A DNA stretch of 18,666 nucleotides from an uncultured Oscillospiraceae bacterium (GCA_910588625.1 CAJUQN010000052.1:1-18666); one strand, 5' to 3'; counted from the stretch's first letter, positions 7,312-14,707 are shown. Translations and numbers: made by a program. Notes: generated by a model not told the origin, from the letters alone.

Positions 7312-8340
7312 TTACGGACGGGGAATATTGAATTCTTCGGGGGAGACAGTGGCAACGCCCGCATCGTACAGGATCCAGCACACCCGGGAGGCGGTGGCGT
7401 CGCGCAGCTCGTTGGATGCCTTCAGATCCAGCGCCTGGAGCACAACGCCCTTTTCCGTGGCGAAAGCCTTGGCGGCGTCGGTCTTGCAGGCCTCCAGATA
7501 AGCGGATTCCAGGACGCTTTTAGTGGTGTCGGGGATGTCGGAGGGGAACATCAGGCCGAAGGCATCGCCGCACGGCAGCACGGAAGAGGTGTCGGGCAGG
7601 AACTCGGAGATGGAGGGGATGGCGTAACTCATACCGTCCAGCTGCAGAGGCTCTTCGGTAAAGGCACACAGGGCCACCAGGTCGCCGGAGCGAAGAAGGT
7701 CGATCATCTCGTTGGACAGCTGGGGCGTGAAGTCCACCTCGCCGGCCAGGGTGGCGGTGACGGCGGCAGCGCCGCCGGAATAGGCGATGTGTTCATAGTT
7801 GCCCAGCTCCGGGCAGACCGACTTGAGTATCTCCATAAAGATATAACCGGAAGAGCCCAGGCCGGCGGTGCCGCCGGTGACCTCGCCGGGGTGGTCCTTG
7901 ATGGCTTGGTAGAGGTCGTTGAAGGTCTTATAGGGGGAGTCCTTGGGCACAGCGATGATGCCGGGCACGAAGTAGGCGGCGAGGTAGTCCCAGTCGGAGG
8001 GGGACCAATCCGCAAGCCCCATGACGCCGTGGCTGTAGGGGGTGGCGTTGGCGATCAGAGTGTAGCCGTCATGGGGGGCCAGGCTGCAGTCGTTCATGCC
8101 CACCGTGCCAGTGGCGCCGGGGGTGTTGACCACGCTGACGCCGACGCCCAGGGAGGGTTCCATGCCAGTGACCAGCAGACGGCCAATCAGGTCAGACGCG
8201 CCTCCGGCGTTCCAGGGTACAATGAGGGTCAGGTCCTTGGTAGGGAATTTCTTCTCATCCGCGTTGGACTGGCAGCCTGCCAGCACGGACAGCATTAGGA
8301 GAAGTGCGGTGGCAAAAGCAATGGCCGTTCTTTTTTTCAT
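7312..8340 (-). CDS. tctC: TTT-family substrate-binding lipoprotein
   Basis: Extracytoplasmic solute receptor of the TctC/Bug family, 342 residues. It starts with a lipoprotein signal peptide (KKR, a hydrophobic core, then lipobox LAGC with C23) so it should be anchored to the outer face of the membrane. The family's ligand-loop motif appears as VPWNAGGASDLIGR, where proteobacterial Bug proteins have PFPAGG. GGAGG lies nine bases before the ATG at 8340, so this start is preferred to an in-frame ATG at 8355 that overlaps that ribosome site. It is the first gene of the operon. Bug receptors usually bind carboxylates or carboxylated aromatics and amino acids; here the nag genes suggest an acidic amino-sugar derivative (inference). 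Confidence 0.93.
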   Translation of the reverse strand: MKKRTAIAFATALLLMLSVLAGCQSNADEKKFPTKDLTLIVPWNAGGASDLIGRLLVTGMEPSLGVGVSVVNTPGATGTVGMNDCSLAPHDGYTLIANATPYSHGVMGLADWSPSDWDYLAAYFVPGIIAVPKDSPYKTFNDLYQAIKDHPGEVTGGTAGLGSSGYIFMEILKSVCPELGNYEHIAYSGGAAAVTATLAGEVDFTPQLSNEMIDLLRSGDLVALCAFTEEPLQLDGMSYAIPSISEFLPDTSSVLPCGDAFGLMFPSDIPDTTKSVLESAYLEACKTDAAKAFATEKGVVLQALDLKASNELRDATASRVCWILYDAGVATVSPEEFNIPRP

Positions 8341-8418
8341 GATCTTTTCCTCCATTTCTTCTTAACTGGCTTGGGTTTAAATTGCCGCGAAGACGTCCTG
8401 CTTACTATCGTCTCCTTT

Positions 8419-8448
8419 ATTATACAGGGATATAAGCGGGAGATACAA
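8419..8448 (-). promoter_or_regulatory. Sigma-A type promoter of the tct-nag operon
   Basis: On the minus strand TTGTAT (8448-8443) and a perfect TATAAT (8424-8419) are separated by 18 bases. Transcription would start near 8412, giving a leader of about 70 bases before tctC. No riboswitch fold was recognised in that leader. It is the only good promoter seen upstream of the eight minus-strand genes. Confidence 0.75.
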
Positions 8449-8549
8449 TTCAAAATGTTCGGCAAAATTCTGCCCGGATTTTGTGTTGTTCTTGTCGAAG
8501 TGGTATAGTAAAATGATTACGTATGAGGTCGAGGTTTGGGGAAAATGTC

Positions 8550-8588
8550 AAAAAAAGATGGCCCGAGCGACGCTTCGGGCCATCTTTT
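8550..8588 (-). terminator. Terminator of the regulator-MFS unit
   Basis: A perfect 14-bp stem (8553-8566 with 8575-8588, core GATGGCCCGA/TCGGGCCATC) encloses an eight-base loop. On the minus strand it runs into seven T residues. It separates the MFS gene from the promoter of the tct operon and, having Ts on both sides, could also act on plus-strand reads. Confidence 0.9.
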
Positions 8589-8606
8589 ACAGTGACTGCC
8601 GTTATA

Positions 8607-9866
8607 TTATGTCAGGCCGTTGTCCTCCTTAAAGCGCCGCCAACGGGGCGCGGTCAGGATGCAACACAAGGCGGCAAGCCCCGCCAGCGCCAGCCAGCAC
8701 AGGTTGGCCGTGCTCCAGCCCAGGGCGGAGACAATGATGCCAATGCCATAGGTGGAGGCGCCGCTGCCCGCGTAGACCATGGTGTTGAGCAGTCCAGATA
8801 CCGCCCCCGTCCGCCCAAAACGCCCGAATTGAAGGGGGACGGCGTTGATGAGCATGGCATTGGCTCCCGCCATGCAGCCGGCCGAGACAGCCAGCATAGA
8901 CACAGATAGAGGCAGGTTCCATCCGGCGGTGGTCAGCAGTACCCCCATAGCGGCGGCGCTGACAGTAAAGGTAACAGCTGCACAGGTGAGCTCGTTGCCG
9001 CCCAGCCTGGACTTTAGCCGGTTGGCGGCGAATATGCCCGCCACGCTGGCAAAGGGGACCACGGTGTTGCTGGCGATGGCCAGCGCGGACCCCACGGCGA
9101 ACACCTCGCCCACATAGGTTGGGCCCCAGGTGCTCACCCCATCCCGCAGCACACCCTCCGCGGCCAGGGCCAGGGGAAGGGCGGCGAGTCCGGCCTGCCA
9201 CAGCAGACGGGGCGCGGTGAGGGAGGCGTCCTCCGGCTGGCCCGCAGCAGGCGAAGCGGCGCGGGATCCGGCCGGACTGTTCCGGAACGTTTCCACCCAA
9301 CGCATGGAGCCCTGCCAGAGCAGGGCGAACACCAGGGAGCAGATACCGGCGCAGAGAAAGACCGCCCTCCAGCCGGACAGCTGGGTCAGGAACGCCGCGA
9401 CAGCATAGGCCACGGAGAGTCCCAGCGCAAAGGCGCATTGGACTGCAATGGAAGGGCCGGTAACACGTTCCGGGGGAAACAAGTCGTTGAGCAGCCGCAT
9501 GACGGAGCAGAATATGGGCCCCTGGGCCAGACCGTTGAGGCCCCAGGCCGTAGCCATGACAGTGTAGGAGCTGGCGGCAAGGAACACCAGGTTGGACAGG
9601 CCGGTGAGCAGAACAGCGGTGAAAATGAGGCGGCGGGGCCGGACCCGGTCCGCCAGGAATCCGCCCAGAGCGTTGCCTGCCGCATAGGACAGGAAATTGA
9701 CTGTGCTGAGGAAGCCAGCCTGTCCCTTGTCCATGGACTCGCCGCTCAAGATGGCGGAGAGGCACGCGCCATAATCATACCGCGCCAGCCCCAGGACCAG
9801 ATACAACAGGACGCACATGACCACCACCACGCCTCCGGCCCGTTTACTCTTCAGGCCTGCGGGCAT
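8607..9866 (-). CDS. MFS transporter
   Basis: A 419-residue polytopic membrane protein of the Major Facilitator Superfamily with about 12 hydrophobic spans. The loop 2-3 signature is recognisable as GGFLADRVRPRRL, and a second basic loop (AANRLKSRLGG) lies at the start of the C-terminal half. The central loop is long and Ala/Pro rich (around residues 190-210). The substrate is unknown; MFS carriers beside sugar-isomerase genes often carry sugar acids or sugars. It starts 31 bp after the regulator gene with GGAGGGGGG upstream and ends at a strong terminator, so the two form a probable operon. Confidence 0.88.
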   Translation of the reverse strand: MPAGLKSKRAGGVVVVMCVLLYLVLGLARYDYGACLSAILSGESMDKGQAGFLSTVNFLSYAAGNALGGFLADRVRPRRLIFTAVLLTGLSNLVFLAASSYTVMATAWGLNGLAQGPIFCSVMRLLNDLFPPERVTGPSIAVQCAFALGLSVAYAVAAFLTQLSGWRAVFLCAGICSLVFALLWQGSMRWVETFRNSPAGSRAASPAAGQPEDASLTAPRLLWQAGLAALPLALAAEGVLRDGVSTWGPTYVGEVFAVGSALAIASNTVVPFASVAGIFAANRLKSRLGGNELTCAAVTFTVSAAAMGVLLTTAGWNLPLSVSMLAVSAGCMAGANAMLINAVPLQFGRFGRTGAVSGLLNTMVYAGSGASTYGIGIIVSALGWSTANLCWLALAGLAALCCILTAPRWRRFKEDNGLT

Positions 9867-9897
9867 CAGCCTCTCCCCCCTCCGTCCCGACTGCCCC

Positions 9898-11031
9898 CTA
9901 TTGGTCCGAGAGCAGGCCGACTAGAAAATCCGTATTGGTGATGTAGAGCTTTAACAGTGTCTCAAAGCCCCGACGGGAAGACACTCCCGCCCTTTGGTAG
10001 AGCTTTTTCAGCCGATATTGGACCGTGCCCTGAGAGATGAACAGCCGCTCGGCGATTTTCTCCCCCGAGAGGTTTTCCAGCACACAGCACAAGATGCCGA
10101 AATCCAGGCTGTCGCAATGGATGAGGCAGTTCTCCAGCCGCCGTAGCTGTAAGTCTGCCGCCTCCAGGGTATTCCCCGGGGTCTCCACCTGTCCGGAAAA
10201 ATTGGCCGGATAGGCGGGCGGAGGCAGGGAGGCCGTGCTCTGCCTGCAAATCAGCTCACAGGGAATGGACACATGGACGTCCGACACCTCCGTGTGCTGC
10301 TGGAGGTAGTTCCAGATATGGACTGCCTGACATCCCATTTCGTAGTAATTCAGAGTGGATGTGGTCAACGTTGGGGTGGTGCAGCTGCCGATGATCATAT
10401 TGCCCGACCCTGCAACGAATAGCTGCTCCGGGATTCGGATCCCCCGCTTGTCTGCCGCAACCAGCAGCTGGACCGCTACATAGTCGTTGACACAGATGGC
10501 GCCATCATAGCCGCCCGCGTGGTCTAGAAACTCCTTGATGCACTGCTCCAGGTTGGACTTCACCGTGTATACATCCCGCTCCGAAGCGGAGCAGCCCATG
10601 TCGTGGACCGCTTCCAAAAAATAGCGCATTCTGGCCATGTCGTTGGTGTCTCTGGGATCATTGCCCACCGAGGCCAACCGGTGCCGCCCAGCAGAAATGA
10701 AATACTGGACCGTGTGGGCTACTAGGGTCTGCCGATCCAGAATGGGGCCGCTGATGTGGGAGCCGTGGCCTGTGGGCGCGGCTCCCACCAGGATTGGTTT
10801 GATCCCCATCCGCTCCAACTCATAGACCATATACTGGACCCACTCCGTTTTGTCGCTGATGAGTGCGGCGGCGGCAGGGCGCAGTGCCGGAAGCTCTCCG
10901 ACCCTGGACATGAGCCGCACCTCGATCCGCAGTCTGGCGGCGGTATCCTGAAGCCCAGACAAGGTCTTGGCAAACCATACGGAGCTCACATAATTCGGTT
11001 CTGCAAAGGCATAGAGAATGTTTCTGCACAC
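9898..11031 (-). CDS. Transcriptional regulator: PBP1/LacI-like sensor with C-terminal LuxR-type HTH
   Basis: A 377-residue regulator when read from GTG 11031. The first ~265 residues resemble the periplasmic-binding-protein type 1 sensor of LacI/PurR regulators (AAALISDKTEW, YDGAICVNDYVAVQLL, GIRIPEQLFVAGSGN, then TTSTLNYYEMGCQAV). A LuxR/GerE-type helix-turn-helix lies at about 312-363 (LSGEKIAERLFISQGTVQYR, then KLYQRAGVSSRRGF). The start is uncertain. The frame stays open to ATG 11172, but that extension would cover the isomerase promoter region and has no homology. GTG 11031 has AGAAGG eight bases upstream, so it is preferred. It is divergent from the isomerase at 11189 and followed by the MFS gene, which it probably controls in response to a sugar-like ligand. 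Confidence 0.8.
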   Translation of the reverse strand: MCRNILYAFAEPNYVSSVWFAKTLSGLQDTAARLRIEVRLMSRVGELPALRPAAAALISDKTEWVQYMVYELERMGIKPILVGAAPTGHGSHISGPILDRQTLVAHTVQYFISAGRHRLASVGNDPRDTNDMARMRYFLEAVHDMGCSASERDVYTVKSNLEQCIKEFLDHAGGYDGAICVNDYVAVQLLVAADKRGIRIPEQLFVAGSGNMIIGSCTTPTLTTSTLNYYEMGCQAVHIWNYLQQHTEVSDVHVSIPCELICRQSTASLPPPAYPANFSGQVETPGNTLEAADLQLRRLENCLIHCDSLDFGILCCVLENLSGEKIAERLFISQGTVQYRLKKLYQRAGVSSRRGFETLLKLYITNTDFLVGLLSDQ

Positions 11032-11047
11032 AGGGATCACCTTCTTA

Positions 11048-11076
11048 ATTATAGGATAACATAAAAGAGAAGTAAA
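11048..11076 (-). promoter_or_regulatory. Possible promoter of the regulator gene
   Basis: On the minus strand a perfect TATAAT (11053-11048) lies 17 bases from a weak -35, TTTACT (11076-11071). A start of transcription about seven bases further would fall close to the ribosome site of GTG 11031. This would give almost no leader, so either the leader is very short or the start lies a little downstream. Confidence 0.45.
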
Positions 11077-11113
11077 ATCAAAAATATCCTCACCAAAACA
11101 GGGGATTTTTGTA

Positions 11114-11143
11114 TTGCACTCGGCGGCCCGCCGCTGGTAAAAT
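11114..11143 (+). promoter_or_regulatory. Promoter with palindromic operator for the isomerase gene
   Basis: TTGCAC (11114-11119) and TAAAAT (11138-11143) are 18 bases apart. The spacer holds a perfect palindrome, CGGCGG-C-CCGCCG (11121-11133), placed where a repressor would block RNA polymerase. It lies between the two divergent genes, so the neighbouring LuxR-type regulator is the natural candidate to bind it (inference). Confidence 0.55.
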
Positions 11144-11188
11144 ATAAAATATGTGTTTTTCATCCCTTTCAATTAGGAGGCGTGGGGA

Positions 11189-11995
11189 ATGAGCATCCGC
11201 TATGGTTATTGTACCAACTTTGCCTCGTCTATAACAGGCCCGATTTTCTTTCCCCTGCTGGAGGATATCCTGGCAGCGGGCTATGACTACGTAGAATTTC
11301 CCCTGATGCAGACCGCAGCCCTGTCAGACGAAGCTTTCACTGTCCTGGTTCGTTGGCTGGAGCACAATGGCCTGGCTGCCGACTGCACCTGCAATATGTT
11401 TCCGCCCAGTGTGCGTCTCACCGGCCCGGGGACGGATCCGGCCAGAGTGGCGGCATATTTGGAGCCGGCTCTGGCCCGCCTAGAACGGTTGGGGACCAAG
11501 AAGATCGTTTTGGGCAGCTCCGCAGCCCGTGACCTGCCTCCAGGGACATCAGAAGAAGAGGGATACCGCCAAGTGGCCGGACTTTTGGAGAAGGTGGTTA
11601 TCCCTCTGCTGGAAAAATATGAAATGACGGTGGTGATCGAGCCAATCAGCCGGTGCGAGGCAAACTTTATTTGCACGCTGCCAGAAGGAATGGAACTGGT
11701 CAAACGGGCGGGCCATCCCCGGATACGTCTGCTGGCAGACACCATCCATATGCTGCGGGAAGGAGAAGGGGCGGCGCTGTTGGCCCAGTACCAACCCTGG
11801 TTGGAACATATACACGTCAGCGAGCTGGGGCGTGATTTGCCTGTCTGGGACTTTTCCCCTGCGCTGTCGGAATTACTTTGTGAGCTTCGCCGGGTAGGTT
11901 TTTCTGGTACAGTCAGTTTTGAAAGCAGGAACGTTTCAAGGGAGGATATGGCTGTGGCTTTGTTGCAGCTGCGGTCTGTGCTGAAGGGGGCATGA
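11189..11995 (+). CDS. Sugar phosphate isomerase/epimerase-like TIM-barrel protein (second)
   Basis: A 268-residue xylose-isomerase-like TIM barrel of the AP endonuclease 2 family. Metal-site residues are in place: E151 in TVVIEPISR, D184 in LLADTIHM, the HIH pair in LEHIHVSELGR (H207, H209) and E245 in VSFESRN. This pattern is close to tagatose/psicose 3-epimerase and hydroxypyruvate isomerase relatives, but the substrate is open. AGGAGG is eight bases before the ATG at 11189. It is the only plus-strand metabolic gene of this module and is divergent from its likely regulator. With the MFS carrier it forms a small uptake-and-isomerise module separate from the tct-nag operon. Confidence 0.88.
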   Translation: MSIRYGYCTNFASSITGPIFFPLLEDILAAGYDYVEFPLMQTAALSDEAFTVLVRWLEHNGLAADCTCNMFPPSVRLTGPGTDPARVAAYLEPALARLERLGTKKIVLGSSAARDLPPGTSEEEGYRQVAGLLEKVVIPLLEKYEMTVVIEPISRCEANFICTLPEGMELVKRAGHPRIRLLADTIHMLREGEGAALLAQYQPWLEHIHVSELGRDLPVWDFSPALSELLCELRRVGFSGTVSFESRNVSREDMAVALLQLRSVLKGA

Positions 11996-12350
11996 CGCAG
12001 CTTTTTGTCACTTTTGGTGTATTTTCTTCGGGAAATTTACGGACACCATTCATTACTTCTGCGGACAAAGATAGGTAAGCGAAGGATAGAGGAAGAAACC
12101 GGAAGCGGCAGAGGAATGATGCTGTAATCTGCGCATAAATGACTGGATTTTGTGGGAAACATCTTCCGTGGTATAGGGTGTCAGCGCCTTGTTGCATATA
12201 ATATCATATCATGTTGCATATAACAGGTCAAAAAGCTTTTCAAAAAATTTCTTCCCGCCTTGCCGGTCAACAAAACGGGGCCATTGGCCATAATAATCAT
12301 AAAAGGGTCACTGTTACAAGCGATCAGTCTTTACAGTTTAGCTGAGTTTC
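11996..12350. other. Gene-free stretch with a 12-bp tandem direct repeat
   Basis: No coding region is convincing here. A minus-strand reading of 94 codons (11913-12197) overlaps the isomerase gene and has no recognisable features. The one clear structure is TGTTGCATATAA occurring twice (12190-12201 and 12212-12223) at a 22-bp period around ATATCATATCA. No strong terminator follows the isomerase gene. Confidence 0.5.
12190..12223. repeat. Pair of 12-bp direct repeats, 22-bp period
   Basis: Two exact copies of TGTTGCATATAA are spaced by two helical turns in an AT-rich patch. The spacing suits cooperative protein binding on one face of the helix (regulator or recombinase accessory sites), but no adjacent gene claims it. 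It sits near the recombinase remnant, so it may be a leftover recombination site. Confidence 0.45.
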
Positions 12351-12593
12351 CTATGTTTGTATACCGATGATGGGGATGTATTTTGCGTTCGCGAGGAGTT
12401 TGTCCGCGGCGGCCCTAGTCCATTTGGATTTCCCGGTCGGGGAGGATACGCCCTTCGCAAAGAGCACATCAATAATTTTCCCCAAGCTGGCTCCGGCAAG
12501 ATAGTACTCAAATATACTGCGGACAGCGTCTGCCCTTTCCTCATGGATGGCAATTTCCTCGCCAACCAAAACATAGCCATACGGAAGTTTCAT
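12351..12593 (-). pseudogene. Serine recombinase, internal fragment
   Basis: About 80 codons of the 'Recombinase' domain that follows the catalytic domain in large serine recombinases. It runs KLPYGYVLVGEEIAIHEE, then ADAVRSIFEYYLAGASLGKI and a PTGKSKWTRAAADKLLANAKYI segment. The same pattern appears in the larger fragment at 16373-17230 (GYTKG...EAEIVRKIFELYIQG...TGKSEWSTSTIDRMLSNEKYV), but the sequences differ, so it is a different recombinase. Neither the N-terminal catalytic serine domain nor the zinc-ribbon C-terminus is present. The frame is open upstream to about 12623 without family similarity and closes at 12351. Confidence 0.8.
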
Positions 12594-12618
12594 AATTGCC
12601 TCACTTTCTAAAACATAA

Positions 12619-12662
12619 ATAAAAGCAGGTTTAAGGGAGAACCAATCCCCTTAAATCTGCTT
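12619..12662 (-). terminator. 15-bp hairpin with T-rich tail after the IS630 remnant
   Basis: Bases 12623-12637 pair with 12648-12662 (one G-U wobble) around a 10-base loop. On the minus strand the stem is followed by TTTTATTTAT, so it should terminate transcripts of the chimeric esterase-transposase ORF. The IS copy at the window end lacks it, so it belongs to the flank and not to the IS. Confidence 0.65.
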
Positions 12663-12666
12663 ACTA

Positions 12667-12990
12667 TTACTCCCGAATTAGAACATAGGAAATCTGGCTA
12701 TGTTGAAAGAAAGCGGATACCTTATCAGGGCAATGTTGTAAGGATCGCATAAAAGAAGCTGTTTTATGGCGGATATCGCGTTTGGTCTGAGGCAAGCTGC
12801 CAGAATGGACCGAGAGCTTGAGCGCGTGGTTGAGATATTCATCCGGATTGCTCTCCGGGGCATAGGGCGGCAAAAAGAACAGTTCGATTTTATCCTGGCG
12901 CCTGTCCAGCCAGGCTGCGGTCTTTTTCCCATGATGTACCTTTAGATTGTCCAAAATCAGGAAGACCTTTTGGTTGGAGGTCCGAATCAG
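12667..12990 (-). mobile_element. IS630-family element remnant (3' end)
   Basis: This is the 3' portion of an IS630-type transposase gene. The end of the element is set by comparison with the copy at the window end. Both copies are identical from TATTACTCCCG onward and differ just before it, leaving a TA dinucleotide at the edge, as expected for TA-targeting IS630/Tc1-mariner transposition. The transposase stop codon (TAA on the minus strand, 12669-12667) sits at the very tip. The 5' part with the first catalytic aspartate is missing. Confidence 0.75.
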
Positions 12991-13200
12991 CCGCAGGCGC
13001 GGCGCGTTGTCCCACACCCAGCGCAAGGCGGTGTAGCAGTCCTCAAAGGGTGCGGGGAAGGGGGCGGTATCCGATGTGCGGTAGTGGACAAACGCCACCA
13101 CACAGTTTGCCCCTGCGGACGGGATATTTTTTGCTTCGGTGCGCACACCAGGCCCCGGCCCTGCCGCCGCGGCCAGCGCCGCCATCTGTTTTTTTGTCAT
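12667..13200 (-). pseudogene. Chimeric ORF: esterase N-terminal remnant fused to IS630 transposase C-terminus
   Basis: A 177-codon ORF with its own ribosome site (AGAAGGGG before ATG 13200). Residues 1-70 look like the start of an alpha/beta-hydrolase (Aes/lipase type). MTKKQMAALAAAAG opens it, and then CVVAFVHYRTSDTAPFPAPF plus EDCYTALRWVWDNA matches the family's strand-plus-helix after the oxyanion loop. The HGGG oxyanion motif and the catalytic serine are gone, so an internal deletion occurred around residues 30-32. From about residue 72 the frame is IS630 transposase: VFLILDNLKVHH with D84, and PYAPESNPDEYLNH with E121, but the first DDE aspartate is absent. Neither half can be catalytic. 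It probably arose by IS insertion or deletion. Confidence 0.75.
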
Positions 13201-13277
13201 CCTGGCCCCTTCTTTCTGGACAATTTCTTCGCTCTATGATACCATAAGGGATAATTCTACGCAAGGAGCGGAAGCGT

Positions 13278-14663
13278 ATGGCGGAGTATCTTTGGTATAT
13301 CCTGGCCTCGGACATCCTGGGCTCTGCCGTCACCACCGCCACTTACATCCGCCACAAAAACATCGACCTGCGCCGTGGCTGGATCATGCTGGCCTGCATC
13401 ATCGGGATGTGTACCGTGGGCAGCTTCGCCGCCTGGAGGGCCGGGAATGTGGTGCTGGGGGGCTTCACCCTCATCCTGACCTTCTGCATCGGCATCCGCT
13501 TCCTGGTCAAACCCTCCACGGAGCGGGCGGACGCCGGGGCCAAAGGCGCGGCGCTGGACTGGAACGGGGGGGCCGTCTCTCTGTTCTTCGGTCTGACCAT
13601 CGGCTTTGGCACGGGCTTTGTGGGCTCCGGTGGCGGCATGATGATGCTGGTGGTGTTCACCGCCTTCCTGGGCATGGAGCTGAAGTCCGCCGTAGGCACC
13701 AGCACCTTCATCATGACCTTCACCGCCCTCATCGCCTCGGTGAGCCACATCCTCATCCACCCCGCTATCCTGCTGGAGCGTTGGCCGGTGCTGATTTTGT
13801 GCATGACGGTGGCCACGGCGGCGTCTTTGGCCTCCGCTCGGTTCGCCAACCGGGTGTACAGCCGTACCGTGGGGCTGGTGACGGGGGTGGTGCTCACCCT
13901 GCTGGGCGGGGCGCTCATCCTGCTGCACTACTGGGACGCCATCGCCGCCCAGCCGTTGGCGCTGTCCACCTTGAAATGTTTGGGGGAATACCTGCTGTTT
14001 ATCATCCCAGCAGCGCTGGTCCTGCTGCTGCTCCACTTCACCACCCATATTCCCAAAGTGGTGTTCCGCAAGCTGCTCCACCTGCCCGCGTTCTGCTCGG
14101 CGGCGGTCATTGTGTGGCGGGCGGACAGCTGGCAGGCGGCAAGCTTGACGCTGGCGCTGTTTGCCGCCATCGTCTATCCGGCGCTGTGCCTGTGTGAGCG
14201 GTGGCAGGGCTATGGCGGACTGTTCGTTCAGAAGGCGCCGGGGGAGATCAAGAAGAGCCTGCTCCTGCTGTTTCTCTCCGACGCGGCCCTGGTGGCGCTG
14301 TGCTGGGGGGCGTTTAATTTGCCCTGGGTGGCGTCAGCCGCCATCCTCATGTGGGGCAGCGGGGACGGCGCGGCGGCGCTGGCGGGCCATCGGTTCGGAC
14401 GGCGTCATGTCCGCCTCCCCCTGGCCGACCCGAAGAAAACCTGGGAGGGCTCCGCCGCCATGGTGCTGGTGTCCGCGGCGGTGGGGACGGCGGCAATGCT
14501 GGTACTGACCGCCATGCCCTGGTGGCAATGCCTGCTGTTTGCGCTGGCCGCGGCCATCCCCGGGGCGTACACCGAGCTGATCTCCCGAAACGGGGATGAC
14601 ACCGTGACGGTGCCGGTGGTGAACACGGCGGTGCTGCTGGCGCTGTGTGTTATCTTTCTCTGA
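13278..14663 (+). CDS. Membrane fusion protein: TSUP (TauE/SafE) half plus polyprenol/phytol-kinase-like domain
   Basis: A 461-residue polytopic protein. Residues 1-220 match TauE/SafE-type (TSUP) exporters from the YIRHKNIDLRRGW loop onward, including the second-repeat motif GFVGSGGGMMMLVVF and KSAVGTSTFIMTFTALIASV. The first-repeat glycine motif expected upstream is missing, so this is about three quarters of a TSUP. Residues 235-461 look like a CTP/ATP-dependent lipid kinase of the dolichol/phytol/diacylglycerol kinase fold: FRKLLHLPA (263-271), WGSGDGAAALAGHRFG (359-374), DPKKTWEGS (384-392) and NGDDTVTVPV (438-447). AAGGAG is nine bases before the ATG. Base composition and codon use look even across the junction. 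Either it is a genuine fusion or a deletion joined two neighbouring genes. Function is unknown; anion export plus lipid phosphorylation is only a reading of the parts. Confidence 0.75.
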   Translation: MAEYLWYILASDILGSAVTTATYIRHKNIDLRRGWIMLACIIGMCTVGSFAAWRAGNVVLGGFTLILTFCIGIRFLVKPSTERADAGAKGAALDWNGGAVSLFFGLTIGFGTGFVGSGGGMMMLVVFTAFLGMELKSAVGTSTFIMTFTALIASVSHILIHPAILLERWPVLILCMTVATAASLASARFANRVYSRTVGLVTGVVLTLLGGALILLHYWDAIAAQPLALSTLKCLGEYLLFIIPAALVLLLLHFTTHIPKVVFRKLLHLPAFCSAAVIVWRADSWQAASLTLALFAAIVYPALCLCERWQGYGGLFVQKAPGEIKKSLLLLFLSDAALVALCWGAFNLPWVASAAILMWGSGDGAAALAGHRFGRRHVRLPLADPKKTWEGSAAMVLVSAAVGTAAMLVLTAMPWWQCLLFALAAAIPGAYTELISRNGDDTVTVPVVNTAVLLALCVIFL

Positions 14664-14671
14664 TTTAGGAT

Positions 14672-14707
14672 GCTGTGCTGCCGCGCGGCAGGGACAGCGC
14701 TTTTCGC
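14672..14707 (+). terminator. Terminator after the TSUP-kinase fusion gene
   Basis: GCTGT(G)CTGCC pairs with GGCAG(GG)ACAGC around a GCGC loop (14672-14698). GCTTTTCGCTTT follows on the plus strand. It starts nine bases after the stop codon. Confidence 0.65.

Noticed and set aside
7120..8298. A 392-codon plus-strand open frame over tctC
   Set aside because: It is Gly/His/Gln rich, has no family motif and lies wholly antisense to the clear lipoprotein gene tctC; it is a GC-rich codon shadow.
11032..11172. Longer regulator start at ATG 11172
   Set aside because: The extra 47 codons would span the divergent promoter and palindrome and show no sensor-domain pattern; GTG 11031 has a better placed ribosome site. 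Not fully excluded.
11913..12197. A 94-codon minus-strand ORF after the isomerase gene
   Set aside because: It overlaps the 3' end of the isomerase gene, has no ribosome site or motif, and its composition is irregular.
13257..14081. A 274-codon minus-strand ORF over the TSUP part
   Set aside because: His/Gln/Gly-rich antisense of a clear membrane protein gene; a shadow.
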